The notes beneath the pieces were generated by a model. That model ran no database searches. It was given only the letters and a program-made list of their open reading frames with translations, and was not told the origin of the DNA. From positions 19,878-62,462 of the forward strand of contig JAENRP010000145.1 in assembly GCA_024741835.1 (NCBI GenBank): a DNA stretch of 42,585 nt, given 5' to 3'. The stretch comes from Diplocarpon mali (taxonomy: Eukaryota; Ascomycota; Leotiomycetes; Helotiales; Drepanopezizaceae). The position numbers were made by a program, and so were the translations under genes. Below are positions 32,011-42,585 of this stretch, piece after piece. Numbering within the stretch: the stretch's first letter is position 1; each line of letters opens with the position of its first letter.

Positions 32011-33940
32011 ATGGGACCAGTGCAAGTTGTACCAGGCATCGCAATGGCAGCCAGTATCGAAAGTGCAGACGCTCTCACGGCATCCATTTTCCCCAGCTCA
32101 GGAAAAATTGTGACAGCTTTCTTGATATCTGTGGCTGCATTGATGATAGCCTCGAAGCTTGTGCTTGACAGAATCGGAGCTTTAGACAAGAACGAGCCGC
32201 CTTTACTGAGACCGAGAGTGCCGATATGTGGCCATCTCTTTGGGATTTTGAGATGGCAGGTTGGCTATTTTCAAATGCTAAGGTAATTGGGACATACACT
32301 GCTCGTAATCTGCAAATCCGGGGGATCGAATGTCCCTGGAAAGAGCTGACTGAGGAATAGCTCAAAAGTACCCTCGTACCCAGCTTTTACACTGCGCGTG
32401 TTCTCTCGACGAATTTACGTTATCTGCGAACCCTCTCTTATTCAAGCTGCCTATCGAAACACGAGAGCTTTTGATTTTGGGTCTTTTGTTGTAGAGTCAT
32501 CGCAACGCGCATTTGATATCGGGGAGCAAGGCATGAAAATAATCAGGGGAGAGACATCACCCGATTACAACCCGAATGGATCATTTCTGAACGGTAATAG
32601 TGGGCGGTCGTATTTAAACGAGAACCACAAGATAATGGTCGAGTCGCTATCTCCGGGGGCTGGTCTGGATGAGTTGAATAGAGGAGTACTGAAGAGGGTA
32701 GCGGCATCTCTTAACACAATATCTGGAACGGGAGAGGTTTTCAGTCTCTACAGATGGATACGAGACATTTTGACGCTTGCCACGGCTGAAACTCTCTACG
32801 GACCTCAAAGTCCTCTCAGCGATGACCGTGGCCTAATCGATTGCCTCTGGTATGTGATCTCCATGGTGCGAGAAACAAAGACCTCAGCTTTCGTCTTCAT
32901 ACCCAAGTCACTCATTCCTCGCACGGTTCCTTCCTCTGAAACTAGCACTTCAATTAATCTTCTACAGGGACTTTGAAGAGAACATGACATTGTTAATGCT
33001 CAACTTTCTCCCCAGACTCATCGCACCCAAAGCATACCAGGGACGGCTCCGAATCAAAAGCGCCTTCAAGGCCTTCTACAGCGACAAGCATAACCTCACG
33101 GCTTCAAAACTAGTACAGTCCCGGCTGGCCTGCGCTCAAAAGTGGGGTTTCACCCCAGACGACATTGCGAACTTTGAGATCTCAACTTTGTTCCTCGCTA
33201 CGACCAACTCAGTACCAACAACCTTCTGGCAATTGAGTTATATTCTGTCTTCTCCTCATGTCTTCGAGCAAATAAGGAAAGAAGTCGAATCTATCGTGAC
33301 TCGAGAGTTAGGCAAAGAAGACGGCAGAGCCGAAGCCGTGATCGATATAACACTCTTCCAAAATCACTGCCCCCTGCTGATGTCCAGCTTGGACGAAACC
33401 CTTCGCCTCGTCGATGCCGCTACATCCGTCCGCTCTGTAGTCCAACCCACAATCCTCAAGTCCCCAGTCTCGTCGTTCTCGTATGATCTGAAGTCACCCG
33501 CCGTTATCCAGCTTCCCTCAGGGATAACCCACACTTCTCCCAAGATCTGGGGCCCAGATGCCGCCTCGTTTAATCCTTCACGCTTTCTCCCCAGCGCCAA
33601 AGCCACGCTCAGTAAAGCAGAACTTCAAGCCCAGAAACAAGGCTACTTCCCTTTCGGCGGCGGGAAACATCTGTGCCCGGGACGACACTTTGCTAAGATG
33701 GAGATCCTGGCTTTCGTCGCAGGTGTTGTGGTGGGCTTTGATGTTGACAATCAGACGGGTGAGGATTTTAAAGTGCCTGATATGGCGTTCCAGAAACTTG
33801 GGACGGCGGTGAAGAAGCCAGTCAGGGACGTGGCTGTCAGAATCAGGCGAAGGCACGGCTGGGAGGATGTTAGGTGGCGTTTTGCCTCCATAGGCGACGG
33901 GGCTGTTGATTTAAAAGCTTTTGAGGACGATGGCGAATAG
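32011..33940 (+). CDS. cytochrome P450 monooxygenase
   Basis: Three exons (32,011-32,282, 32,361-32,849, 32,968-33,940) with GT-AG introns of 78 and 118 bp encode 577 residues. A membrane anchor lies at about 30-52 (IVTAFLISVAALMIASKLVL). The oxygen-binding helix region is at 331-339 (ATTNSVPTT). The ExxR motif is E397-T-L-R400. The heme-binding loop is FPFGGGKHLCPGRHFA with axial Cys490. The GGGxHLCPGRHFA form of the loop is common in fungal P450s related to the CYP7/CYP8 type. The substrate cannot be told from sequence, and no biosynthetic neighbours (PKS, NRPS, terpene cyclase, transferase) are visible. About 87 residues follow the cysteine, somewhat more than usual. An alternative start is the next Met (MAAS), which would shorten the lumenal end. 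Confidence 0.9.
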
Positions 33941-35623
33941 GATGTCGGATTCAGGCATAGGGATAAAGCGGCCCGTTTGAAATCCAGTGGCCAGGGCTTT
34001 AAGTAGAGATCATCGACCTCGCTGTTTGATGAGGTAATTCATTTTTCGGGTTCGGTGAAGATGCCGTGGTGCGGGCGTGGAAGGACCCGAGTAGACAGGA
34101 AACAAGGCTTTGGCGATTAAGCAGGTCTTTGGCATGAACGATCACTTGGCTTGTATGCGGCGGCAGAAATAGCTGCATGGGCTTCCCACAATACCGAACT
34201 TCCCCCGCTATATCTAGACTGTGTAAAAGTTTTCTTGATCAGCATTTGCTACATTGTCTTTCTCTAGCCACCGATCCACAGATGAGAGAGATTACCTAGC
34301 CTCGTGTACTACTCTTCACAATCACGTGCTTTTCGATCACGCCAACATTCGCTGATTTCACTCTTTCAGTGAGCGACTTTACTCGTCGTGCTTGAATGAC
34401 CCGCTACCTCTGCCCAGAAATGATTCTGGCCGAGAGCAATGGGCAGGGAATCGAGAGGGTCTTCAGAGGGGCACCTGGACTAAATCGAGACCGTGTATGG
34501 CCTCGCTGCCATTGCATCAGCTCCCGCTCCCCAGATACTGTCAAGTGATGAGGTTGTTTACTTGACGTGTTGCACTTGCTCCCGTCCCACTGCCCCTTTC
34601 CTCTTGAGCAACAGAGTCGTAAATACCTCCTATATTTGAATATGGATGTCCCTTCAAGCGGTTTGATTAGAATAGCTTAAGAGAGAAAACCGGTTGATTC
34701 GGTATATATATCAACGTAACCGCTCACTCTCACAGCTAGGCACAGCTGCCGGGGCCATAAGTCGTTTTCTCCTCTGGGGGAATGGCAACTAGCAATTCGT
34801 TGCGCCAATTTCGTTCCATGATGAGCATAAGCGGAGGGGAAGCCGCGTTGCGGGATCAGGGAAGTGTAACTCTCTCTTTGCTCCACATGGGTTATTTGAA
34901 GGAGGCTCTTTTCAGGTCCCGCTCAACTTCTTTTAAATATTACAGCTTTTCATCGTGCACTGGCTTGAGTAGCCGATTCCCCTGGCTCTCTTTTCTATTT
35001 CCACTGTTTAACGGTCAGACTTTATGTCTTTTACCGACGATACCTCTGTATACCACGGACAGCAGCACTACTTGTCAACAGTAGGAGCTTCAAGCAATGC
35101 CTGATGCCATGAGCTACTGGTAAGGTGGCACTTAGTTTCCCAACTTTGGAACGTCCTTGATCTATTTGTGAGAACTTCACAGAGCACGCAGTTGTTGGCA
35201 CTTTTAATTAAATTGAGATAAACTTTATACTACAATGCACAAGATTATCCTAGATCAAAGGCCCGTTTGTGTTGTGAGTAGACTACTTATTTTATCGGGC
35301 GCTATTAATTTTTTTCTTTTAAAAACGATGATTTCCATTTGCTTTGCTTGACATCAGATTTCATATGTGATTAGTAAATCGTCGCTTAGCCCGATTCGGA
35401 AAGAGCACCACCCTCTTTTGAATTTCTTCGACTCTTCCACAAACCCAATCTCGGAATCTCTCTGCCAACAAAAATCTCTGAGCCTTTCTCTCCAAATTTT
35501 GATCGATCCTCTCCCAGCGATTAACTCTTTTGCCTGTGTTTTTGGTAGGTGGATATCTACCGTTCTGGAGCTGTACTTCTGACTTGCAAACGAACCCTGA
35601 GCAGCAAACGCAGCACCACCAAA
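33941..35623. other. long gene-free intergenic region
   Basis: No supported gene in 1.7 kb. A 100-codon ATG-initiated frame at 34,782-35,084 has no recognisable domain and overlaps a frame on the opposite strand. The region from about 35,360 is C/T-rich and is presumably the 5' leader of the RNase H gene. Confidence 0.45.
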
Positions 35624-36686
35624 ATGTCTCTACCTCGTCCTCCCAAGCAGCTCGTCCACACGCTTCCCAATGGCAAAGCTGTCTGCTTCGACCACTATCT
35701 TCGGCGCTGTGATGTTTGCACTGTTGACTTCTCATTCGGTGAATCTGATGAGGACGAACCTGGCAACTATAGTTTCTATAGAAGCAACGCCACTGAATAT
35801 TCCTCCCACGAGCACGTTGAAAAGGAGGAAAACGAAAAAGACGATCGCGTCTTCATCTTGAGTGGGTCTACAGCGCGTTTCATGCCACAGTGGGATGAAC
35901 AAATATTCGGGCCGTCCCAGGCCCGGCGGTACATGCAGAACTACCATAACCCTCCCAAGGCGCTGGCTCTTTCAAGCCTAGAGACACAATATTGCTCTAT
36001 ATGCCAGCTCACATGGCTTGTTGGAGAGGAAGGCGAAGCAGCTGCTAAAGCCCACCCATTTCACCACACCTATTTTAATAAGTACTCGGGTACTAGGCGA
36101 TCACTACTCGTTTTTACCGACGGCGCCTGCTCCAACAATGGATATCAAGGTGCAAGAGGTGGTATTGGTTTGTTCTTCGGCCCAGGTTCTAAATTAAATC
36201 GCTCGGAGGAAATTCTTGTTCCTGGAAGGCTAACGAACCAGAGAGCCGAACTTGAAGCTGCAGTTCGTGCCCTGGATGTTGTCCGGAACATCGCTATTCC
36301 CTATCGTCATCGTATTATCACTGGCTTTAGGCACGACCCCCGAGCCGTATCTGACGCGATGCACATGAGGGTTATTATTGTCACCGATTCAAGCAAGTTG
36401 ACCCTGATTTTTTTTTTGCTTCTTCATTGAGCTGATAACTCGGACAGGCTACCTTGTCGAGTGCATGTGTCAGCACATAGATACATGGGCTCTGAATATG
36501 GATGGAGCGTTGGTTAATAGGCAGGGAAAATTGATTGAGAATTCTCAGACGTTCTTGCGACTGCAGGATGAGGTTGAGAAGCTGAGCATGGTCGGAGTTC
36601 AGGTTGCTTATTACCATGTGGGACGGGAGGAGAACAAGGAAGCTGACCATCTTGCAAAGGCAAGCATCGCAGGAGGTCGGCCATGA
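35624..36686 (+). CDS. RNase H-fold protein (ribonuclease H1-like) with N-terminal extension
   Basis: Two exons, 35,624-36,392 and 36,448-36,686, give 335 residues. The C-terminal RNase H domain starts near 158. All four catalytic acids are present: Asp166 in FTDGACSNNG, Glu209 in NQRAELEAA, Asp255 in VTDSSYLVE and Asp322 in ENKEADHLAK. The family cuts RNA in RNA-DNA hybrids. The 55-bp intron has a GC donor (A|GCAAGT) and AG acceptor; it falls inside the second Ser codon after Asp255. This is the only splice that restores the TDSSYLVE motif. The N-terminal 155 residues contain two CxxC pairs, Cys29/Cys32 and Cys124/Cys127, and no hybrid-binding domain that I can see. The start is the first ATG; the frame continues upstream without another Met. 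Confidence 0.88.
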
Positions 36687-37994
36687 TCAGGGTTGTGAGA
36701 GTCACTGCCAGTTACCAATGCGCCTGGGCCGCTGAGCGTGTGCAGAGCTTCCCAAGCCTCCCTTTTGCTTCCCGATTCTATTCTGACTGCTACTGTTCAC
36801 CACCATACACTTGTATTGGTTCGTTGCACATCGCTGGCGATTTTGATAAAATTCTGGAGCAGTATAAGTGATTCCGACTCTGAGAACTTACTGTGCATTT
36901 GTCAGACACCGTACTCGTGCTCGATTTCCGGCTGTGACAATTTGCGTGCAGCAGTTGTGTGTGTCCGCACACAGTATTCCCGTCTTAGCAGTGATTCTGC
37001 AGCCTCCCTCTAGCCTCCCTATATAATCTATATATCTCTCCTAGAAATAATCACCGTATCCTCCCGGTTAGCAAACGACGCTAAATGTCGAGCTCCACTA
37101 TCCTCGCCGTCGTCTCGTCAAATTTCACCTCCCCACAGGCTTTCGCTCTACTCACGCCAACTCTCGTCGAATCGCCCTAGAAATTCTCAGCTTCTGGGAC
37201 TTACATAATGTAATCTATGCCATTTCCAAACCCGAAAATAAGCGCATTTTTCACGGAAGAGGAACCGACGACTTGGAAACAGCGTGATGTCCCGCTAAGC
37301 TGCTGCTGACAGACAGCGTAGATTACAGTCTCCTCCAGCCGTCGACCCCAGCACCAATAGAATAACACCATATACCGGTATAAAAGAAAGAGGTCGCACT
37401 AGAAGTGCTATGCCGACAGCAAAGACGCATGCCTAGACAAGAGGCTCACGCGCAGAGACAAGAGCCCTTGCTTCCAAGCTTGAGTATATGAGAATAGCGT
37501 CTCTCCTTGAGGGCTCAAGATAGCACTCGTCCTAGACGTGAAAGCCTGAACACGCCAAAGAGAAGAGCGAAGATACAACTCAGGATCGCGTTGACTCGTG
37601 TGTCTGGCGAAACCATTCACGTCGAGTAAGAAGAAGTACTTATGTCCGGCCTCGCTAAATACCTCCTTGCGTTGACTGCCGACGCTGGCATAACAAAAGC
37701 GAACTTGCTAGTTTTGGCGAGCTACGCGGGGATCCCAGCCCCTTAGCTATCGGACGGATGAAAATCACCAATGGTTTCAGAGTGAAAGATATATTTCAGA
37801 CTCACCAACAAACCAAGATCTTATTTCCGATTCCCACCTGCCCCAGCTAGGTTTCTCAAGTATGTAGAAAGTTACACCGATGCATCAACGATCGACTACC
37901 GATAAGGGACGACAGCAAGCTATCGGCCAGGCAGTCCTTTTGATTTCTTTGGATAGCGAGAGGGGAGAGAAAAATTCTTAACACATGCAAAAAT
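36687..37994. other. intergenic region before the 5S gene
   Basis: No supported gene. A 31-codon ATG frame starts at 37,085, and a 70-codon minus-strand frame lies at 37,408-37,620. Both are too short to accept without other evidence. Confidence 0.45.
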
Positions 37995-38113
37995 ACATAC
38001 AACAGCAGGTATTCGCTGGTGGTCACCCACCCAACTACTAATCTGCCGATCTGAAGCTTGTGTATGGCAGAGCGGACGGGATGCCCAATTCTCTTCAGTC
38101 TATGGTCGTATGT
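37995..38113 (-). rRNA. 5S ribosomal RNA
   Basis: On the minus strand this 119-nt segment begins ACATACGACCATAG and ends GTTGTATGT. The two ends pair as helix I. It contains the conserved CATCCCGTCCGCTCTGCCATA block and the very conserved TAGTAGTTGGGTGGGTGACC and ACCAGCGAATACCTG blocks of fungal 5S rRNA. A short T run follows (ATTTTTGC), as expected for Pol III termination. It is a single dispersed gene, not linked to other rRNA genes here, as is common in filamentous ascomycetes. Confidence 0.93.
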
Positions 38114-41100
38114 GACACGCTCCCAGTTATTGTTATAGATATACGGCGATCTAGACCCAGGCCGGGGACAATGAGAAAGAGCGGAACTCCAAAGTTGTGA
38201 CGAGGACCGCAGTTTACCGCTTCTCGAAGAACCGTTCTCGAACATTTTGCTACTGTTCTCTCACCAATCGGCCTACTGCTTTACTTTCCCCTTTCCCCAT
38301 AGGAAACGACGACTTGGTTTCAGGTGTACTCCCAGCAACGAATCGGTGCAACGTCCGCTCGCGCACCGACGACGCGTGGAGGATAACAGCAAACAGCCGG
38401 ACAAACTCCCTGCAGCGGTATCAGAAGACCGCAGTGAGAGACCCGACGCGGCTCATATGTTCTAGGCCAGCAAGCGAAGCATCCTTGAAAAGCGAGTCCC
38501 CGGTCACTTGCAGCAGTGCATCCCGCGGAAGGGGAAGAGGACTGAAAGTGTAGCGATATATCTCGTCTTCAAAATCCTTCCTCGGCCCAGCTTGACGGCC
38601 AGGAGTACACTAGGCTACGGGGGGCATGAATCTCTCCCCCGTAATAAGGTGGGGGAGAGAGGGATGTGGGTGTGGAGATTCAGAGAGATGTACGGTATGG
38701 TTTAAAATACCAGAGCCTAGAGATACCAGGGAAGCAGGCTTGATAGGTCGAGCCTCGTTCGCTTCATAAATACGAGTTGAAGGATCGCAAAGAGAGAAGT
38801 AAATAAGCACGTAAACAGAGCCCCCCCCCCGGACCANCCATCTAAAATTGCCAGTCGAGATCAAAACCAGCCGCAGCTCTACTCCGTTCTACTCTACCTG
38901 ACTCTTATGACAGGGAGAAGGAGCAAAAGCCAGGAGACTACGCACAAAAAAATCCCGCAGCTCTTCTCGAGGAAACGATACTTCAACAGCAATAGTGGGA
39001 AAAAACAATGCGCAAATTCCTACGCCTACACCCGACCACTGTTACTAACCTTTAGCTCTAGCTGTGAGGTCAATAGTCTCGTGACACTGGTGAGATGGTG
39101 GTGCGATCGTGATAGGTGTATGTGGGTTTGAACCAGAAGGGGGCTGAATGTGTAGCGATTGTAGAATGAGGTGCTGTGTTGACTCCAAGACGCCTGTGTC
39201 TTCACGAGATGGCTTCAAGTTTGCTAGCAAGACCTACAATGCAGCTTCAGCGCCGACGAACTGCCGAAGATTAAGCCTTAGGATTACCACCTATTTTGTG
39301 TACAAGGATATCGCAGCTCCCGTAGAAATGGACCGAGGCAGGAATTGGAAACCGGTCAGCTGGAGAAAAAAGAGAAAAAAGAGTAAAAAGAGCCGTAATA
39401 CATTTCTTAGCCCCATCACTAGTCTATCAATCTTCTAGCCTTCACTCGATCCGTGCGGATCCAAGCCCTTAGTCTCGACACTTCCGAATCGTCTTGAGGT
39501 GGTGTGCCAGCCTCGACCTCGATGTCGCTTAGCAGGCGCTAACATCTTGCGATCCGGCGGCCGTCTGTAAACAATCCTTTCTGCGAGAGGCCGAGTGAGG
39601 ATCCTCCATCCCTGTATGAAAGGAATCAGACACCCCAAGGCCCGCTCGTCTTCATGTTCATTCCCTGTCATTCCCAAGTCAGGCTCGGAGCCGCCAGACA
39701 ACAGAAAGGTGAGATCCTTGGTTTAATCGCTTAGCTAGGCATTAGCTTCGTTATCTAGCGGTCAGTAAACACTGCCTCTTCCCTACCGAGTGGAGTCCTC
39801 TCTCACCGTCTCAGGAAAGGGGGTAGATTCTTTACGGAGAATGACCTCTGCCTGATCTACGGAGGGAGACTGCTGACCAGCCCATGCCTTCAAGGCGGAC
39901 GAGAGACCCGCTCAGCGATCACAGCCGCGGGCGATAACAACGCCAGAGATAGAGTTCGTCGGAACATCGCTGAGGCCAGCATCAACGACAGCCACCAGTG
40001 TTTCCCGTAGGGCTTCTGTGCGGGAGGGATGGCCTGTAGTGGTGAGCCGTGGCGGCCAACTGCAGGGCCGAGAGGAGACGTTCAGGGTCCATCCGATGTT
40101 GCCCCTCGTTCAGCGGATACGACCTTTTTTCGATACCTGCCCCTCCCGCAGTTGGATGTGAAGGTAGGAGTAGACACAGACAGCTGGGCAAGCCCTCGCC
40201 TGCTCTCCTGTCAGCGACAGCATCCCCACCAGATGTGCTGTATTGCGCCAGTACTTCGTCCTTCTCCGACCCACGCATACCTAGTGCCGACGAAGATATT
40301 CGCAGACAGGGCTGTCCCATCGGAAAGTTCAGAGCAGGAGTAATGACGTAGGGTTTCGATGTACTTCGCACCACCCGGGACGTGTGCAGCAGTGCCGGCT
40401 CGATCCCCGCGCTCGGTGGAGTCGTGGCTGCCCAGTCCTTGGGTGGCTCATGCGCTGCTGCGGCGTGGAAGGAAGATCGTGGGGGAGACGTCTGTTGTGG
40501 TGCTGTGGCTCCTTGCCATGTTGTGCTCAGGTCGTGAAGGATCGGAAGTCGGAAGTCGGCAGGACGATGCCCACCAACCGCCGTGGGAGCGGAAGAAGGT
40601 CCTGAGTGGAACACCCACGCGGTATGCCCAAGCGCCACCGGACCACCTTTGCATACCGCCACAAGTCTGGCATTGGCGTTGCGTCGTGTTGGATGCCATG
40701 CCACGAGCCAGCCGATGACAAAAGCGTGGCAGGGCGTTGTTCACCATGAGGAGGCACCTCTACACAAGTATGGTTGCAATGCTGGGTCGGAACGAAGAAG
40801 CTGCTGACTCAGAACAAGGCTGTGCTGACTCAGAACAAGGCTACTGACTCGGGCAGAAGCTTGGCCCTCCCCGGCTCGTTTTAGTTGCGGGAAGCACTCC
40901 GGGTTGGCAAGGAGTTAAGAGGACATCCTCTGCGGCGGATCTACGCCAGAAGCAACTTGCGGTGCAGACGCGACTCGGTAGGACACAGCGCATGCTTCGG
41001 AACTGACCCAACCGCTCCCAGGTATCGACGCCGACGCTGTACGACGACGGGGCTGATCCGCGACATCCCCCCCCCCGAATGGCTGCACTTCCTCTGTCCC

Positions 41101-42585
41101 GTATACGAAGTACTTCGATTCCCGCCCTTACTCGGCATGGCCGACAAATCATCGGGGAGCGACGTCGATCCTGGCCTGCAGCCTACACACGCGCTCAGCA
41201 TATCTGCAGGGGGCTATCGAGCTCTGCCGGGACGGCGTTGTCTGGACGGGCGGCATGATAGAGTAGCATCGGACATGCAGTAGCACGGTTCGTTGATGTC
41301 TGAAGGGAGCCTAACGACGCGTGCTCGCATTGGCCGACTTTTTCGCTTTCAGCATCAAGCGCGTATGCCGCGCAAGGATAATCGCGCGCTGGTCTGGGGC
41401 CTGGAGATTCCAGCTCCAACGTCCGGTTGGAGGTGCGTTTGCACGCATCGTCGGAGGTACTGCATTACAGTAGACAGTTCCGGCTCAGTACACCGTGCGA
41501 GTACAGTACGAGGAGTCGTGGTTCCCGTCGGGTGCACAGAGCAGCTGGCCTGATAAGATACCTCGTCGCACACCAGACGAACACCACATCGAAGTATATT
41601 GAACCTTGCAAACCTACCTGTCGAAGCCCACCCTTGCACCCACGCCAATCCAGTGTTTGTTGAGCTTGCGACGAAGTGACCAGGGTTACCCTCTTGTCCG
41701 AGAGCGAGGGTTCGAGGTGGATGCCCAACTCGTCGGCTCTGCTCTGACCCGGAGAATCAATACTACCACAGCCGGAGTGCTACTGTCACCGTCCGGAGCT
41801 GAGCTCACGACTAGGCGATACTCCCCTGCGCTACAAGTTCACTTGATTCGACCAAAGGCAAAAAAGTAGAATGGCCGTGCAGAAGGGATCCTCCACTTTG
41901 GCCCCCTCTATCTCTGCCACTTCCGATGCTCACTATTTCGAGTAGGGGTGGGTCAGTTAAACCCACTAAATACCATTCCACTACCGGGGAAAAGCAAGAA
42001 TACCTCCGCGTTCCTTTCATGTTGAAAGGCAAATGCTCCAAGCCGAATGGCCAGAAAACTACCCGATGCGTGATCTGCCGTACTCGCATCTAGCAACCCA
42101 ACAGCTAGAATCCAAATCTGAAACATGAAATGAAAGCTTCTCTGGAGCAAGCACTGTACTTGAGGGCGTCCGGTGCGCGCTTCCCCTGTGAAACACGCTG
42201 CATCCCTTCCCATCTTTTTTTTTTCCTCGGAAAAAAACCCCCCCTCCCAAGAACAAGATGCCCTTGGACTCGCCATGTATAAATAAGCGAGAGGCAGACT
42301 TTTTGTTTACCTCGGCGCCCGGGTGTCGAGAAGCCGCCCCCTCTGTGAATCTTGTTCCCTACTCGCCCTGTACTGCACAGCACCCCACTTACTTGCACGG
42401 CGGCACCGTGCTGTAAACAAGAGCAATAAAACGGTGCAGTGCCCCCCAGCGCGCGCGAGGACGCCGATCAGTGCGTTTCTGTTTATCTAGGTATCCTGCA
42501 GAGCAGTGGGGTACCGCCTCTCCCCCTTTCCCTCCCGGGCGGCTGCGAGTAGGTCTTTGGGTTTCCTAGGGGACGGTTTAAGGGG
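38114..42585. other. GC-rich terminal region without a convincing gene
   Basis: The region becomes GC-rich from about 39.4 kb. Overlapping open frames appear in many phases on both strands, as expected by chance at high GC; the longest is 240 codons on the minus strand at 39,982-40,704. None shows a domain, consistent splicing or a start context that I trust. Features: a single ambiguous N at 38,837 after a C10 run, an A/G-rich tract at 39,361-39,395, two copies of GCTGACTCAGAACAAGGCT at about 40,803-40,850, and a 12-bp palindrome CGAAGTACTTCG near 41,105. Confidence 0.45.
42277..42288 (+). promoter_or_regulatory. TATA-like element near the right edge
   Basis: The string TGTATAAATAAG is a good TATA-box match in otherwise GC-rich sequence, and a C/T-rich tract precedes it. 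An AATAAA lies about 145 bp downstream at 42,425. The pair could be the core promoter of a gene beyond the window or the TATA and polyadenylation signals of an LTR. Neither can be settled from the window. Confidence 0.35.

Noticed and set aside
34782..35084. 100-codon ATG frame as a small gene
   Set aside because: No recognisable features and an overlapping antisense frame; not enough to call.
32011..36686. Secondary-metabolite cluster around the P450
   Set aside because: No backbone synthase, transporter or regulator is visible in the neighbourhood.
37085..37180. 31-codon small open frame
   Set aside because: Too short, with no conservation evidence available.
39982..40704. 240-codon minus-strand frame as a gene
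   Set aside because: It lies in GC-rich sequence where frames are open on both strands at once, and has no domain, hydrophobic pattern or intron evidence.

Overview
The window is nuclear DNA of a filamentous ascomycete (Pezizomycotina; a leotiomycete related to Botrytis is an inference from one gene only). Evidence: genes with several 50-112 bp GT-AG introns, an RGS-LOV photoreceptor, an isolated single 5S rRNA gene, and AT-rich gene-free tracts whose repeats carry stop codons where Gln (CAA/CAG) or Trp (TGG) codons are expected. That is the usual signature of repeat-induced point mutation (RIP).

Layout. 1-4.4 kb is an AT-rich flank with one intron-containing tRNA-Glu and a miniature Tc1 derivative. 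4.48-6.88 kb holds the standout gene, a four-exon RGS-LOV blue-light receptor on the minus strand. 7.7-20.5 kb is a large RIP-degraded repeat island: one 1281 bp Tc1 (DD34E) element with a full-length but stop-ridden transposase, four miniature derivatives of the same lineage (two of 276 bp, two of about 290 bp), two further fragments, a roughly 500 bp repeat family present as a long inverted pair, a 13-bp minisatellite and a patch of degenerate telomere-like TTAGGG motifs. An assembly gap of 35 N lies at 20,476-20,510.

21.8-36.7 kb is the gene-rich core: a DUF3431 membrane protein (-), a small two-helix membrane protein (-), a putative Mrx15/TMEM223-like mitochondrial membrane protein (-) sharing a 240 bp divergent promoter with pyruvate dehydrogenase protein X (+), a fungal protein of unknown function with a 17-nt exon (-), a cytochrome P450 (+), and an RNase H-fold protein with a GC-AG intron (+). 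Between the DUF3431 gene and the small membrane-protein gene is an AT-rich segment that reads open for 205 codons if TGA is Trp.

36.7-42.6 kb has one 5S rRNA gene and then GC-rich sequence in which I find no convincing gene, ending in a possible core promoter. The genes do not form an obvious metabolic cluster; the only functional pairing visible is the two mitochondrial proteins on the shared promoter.
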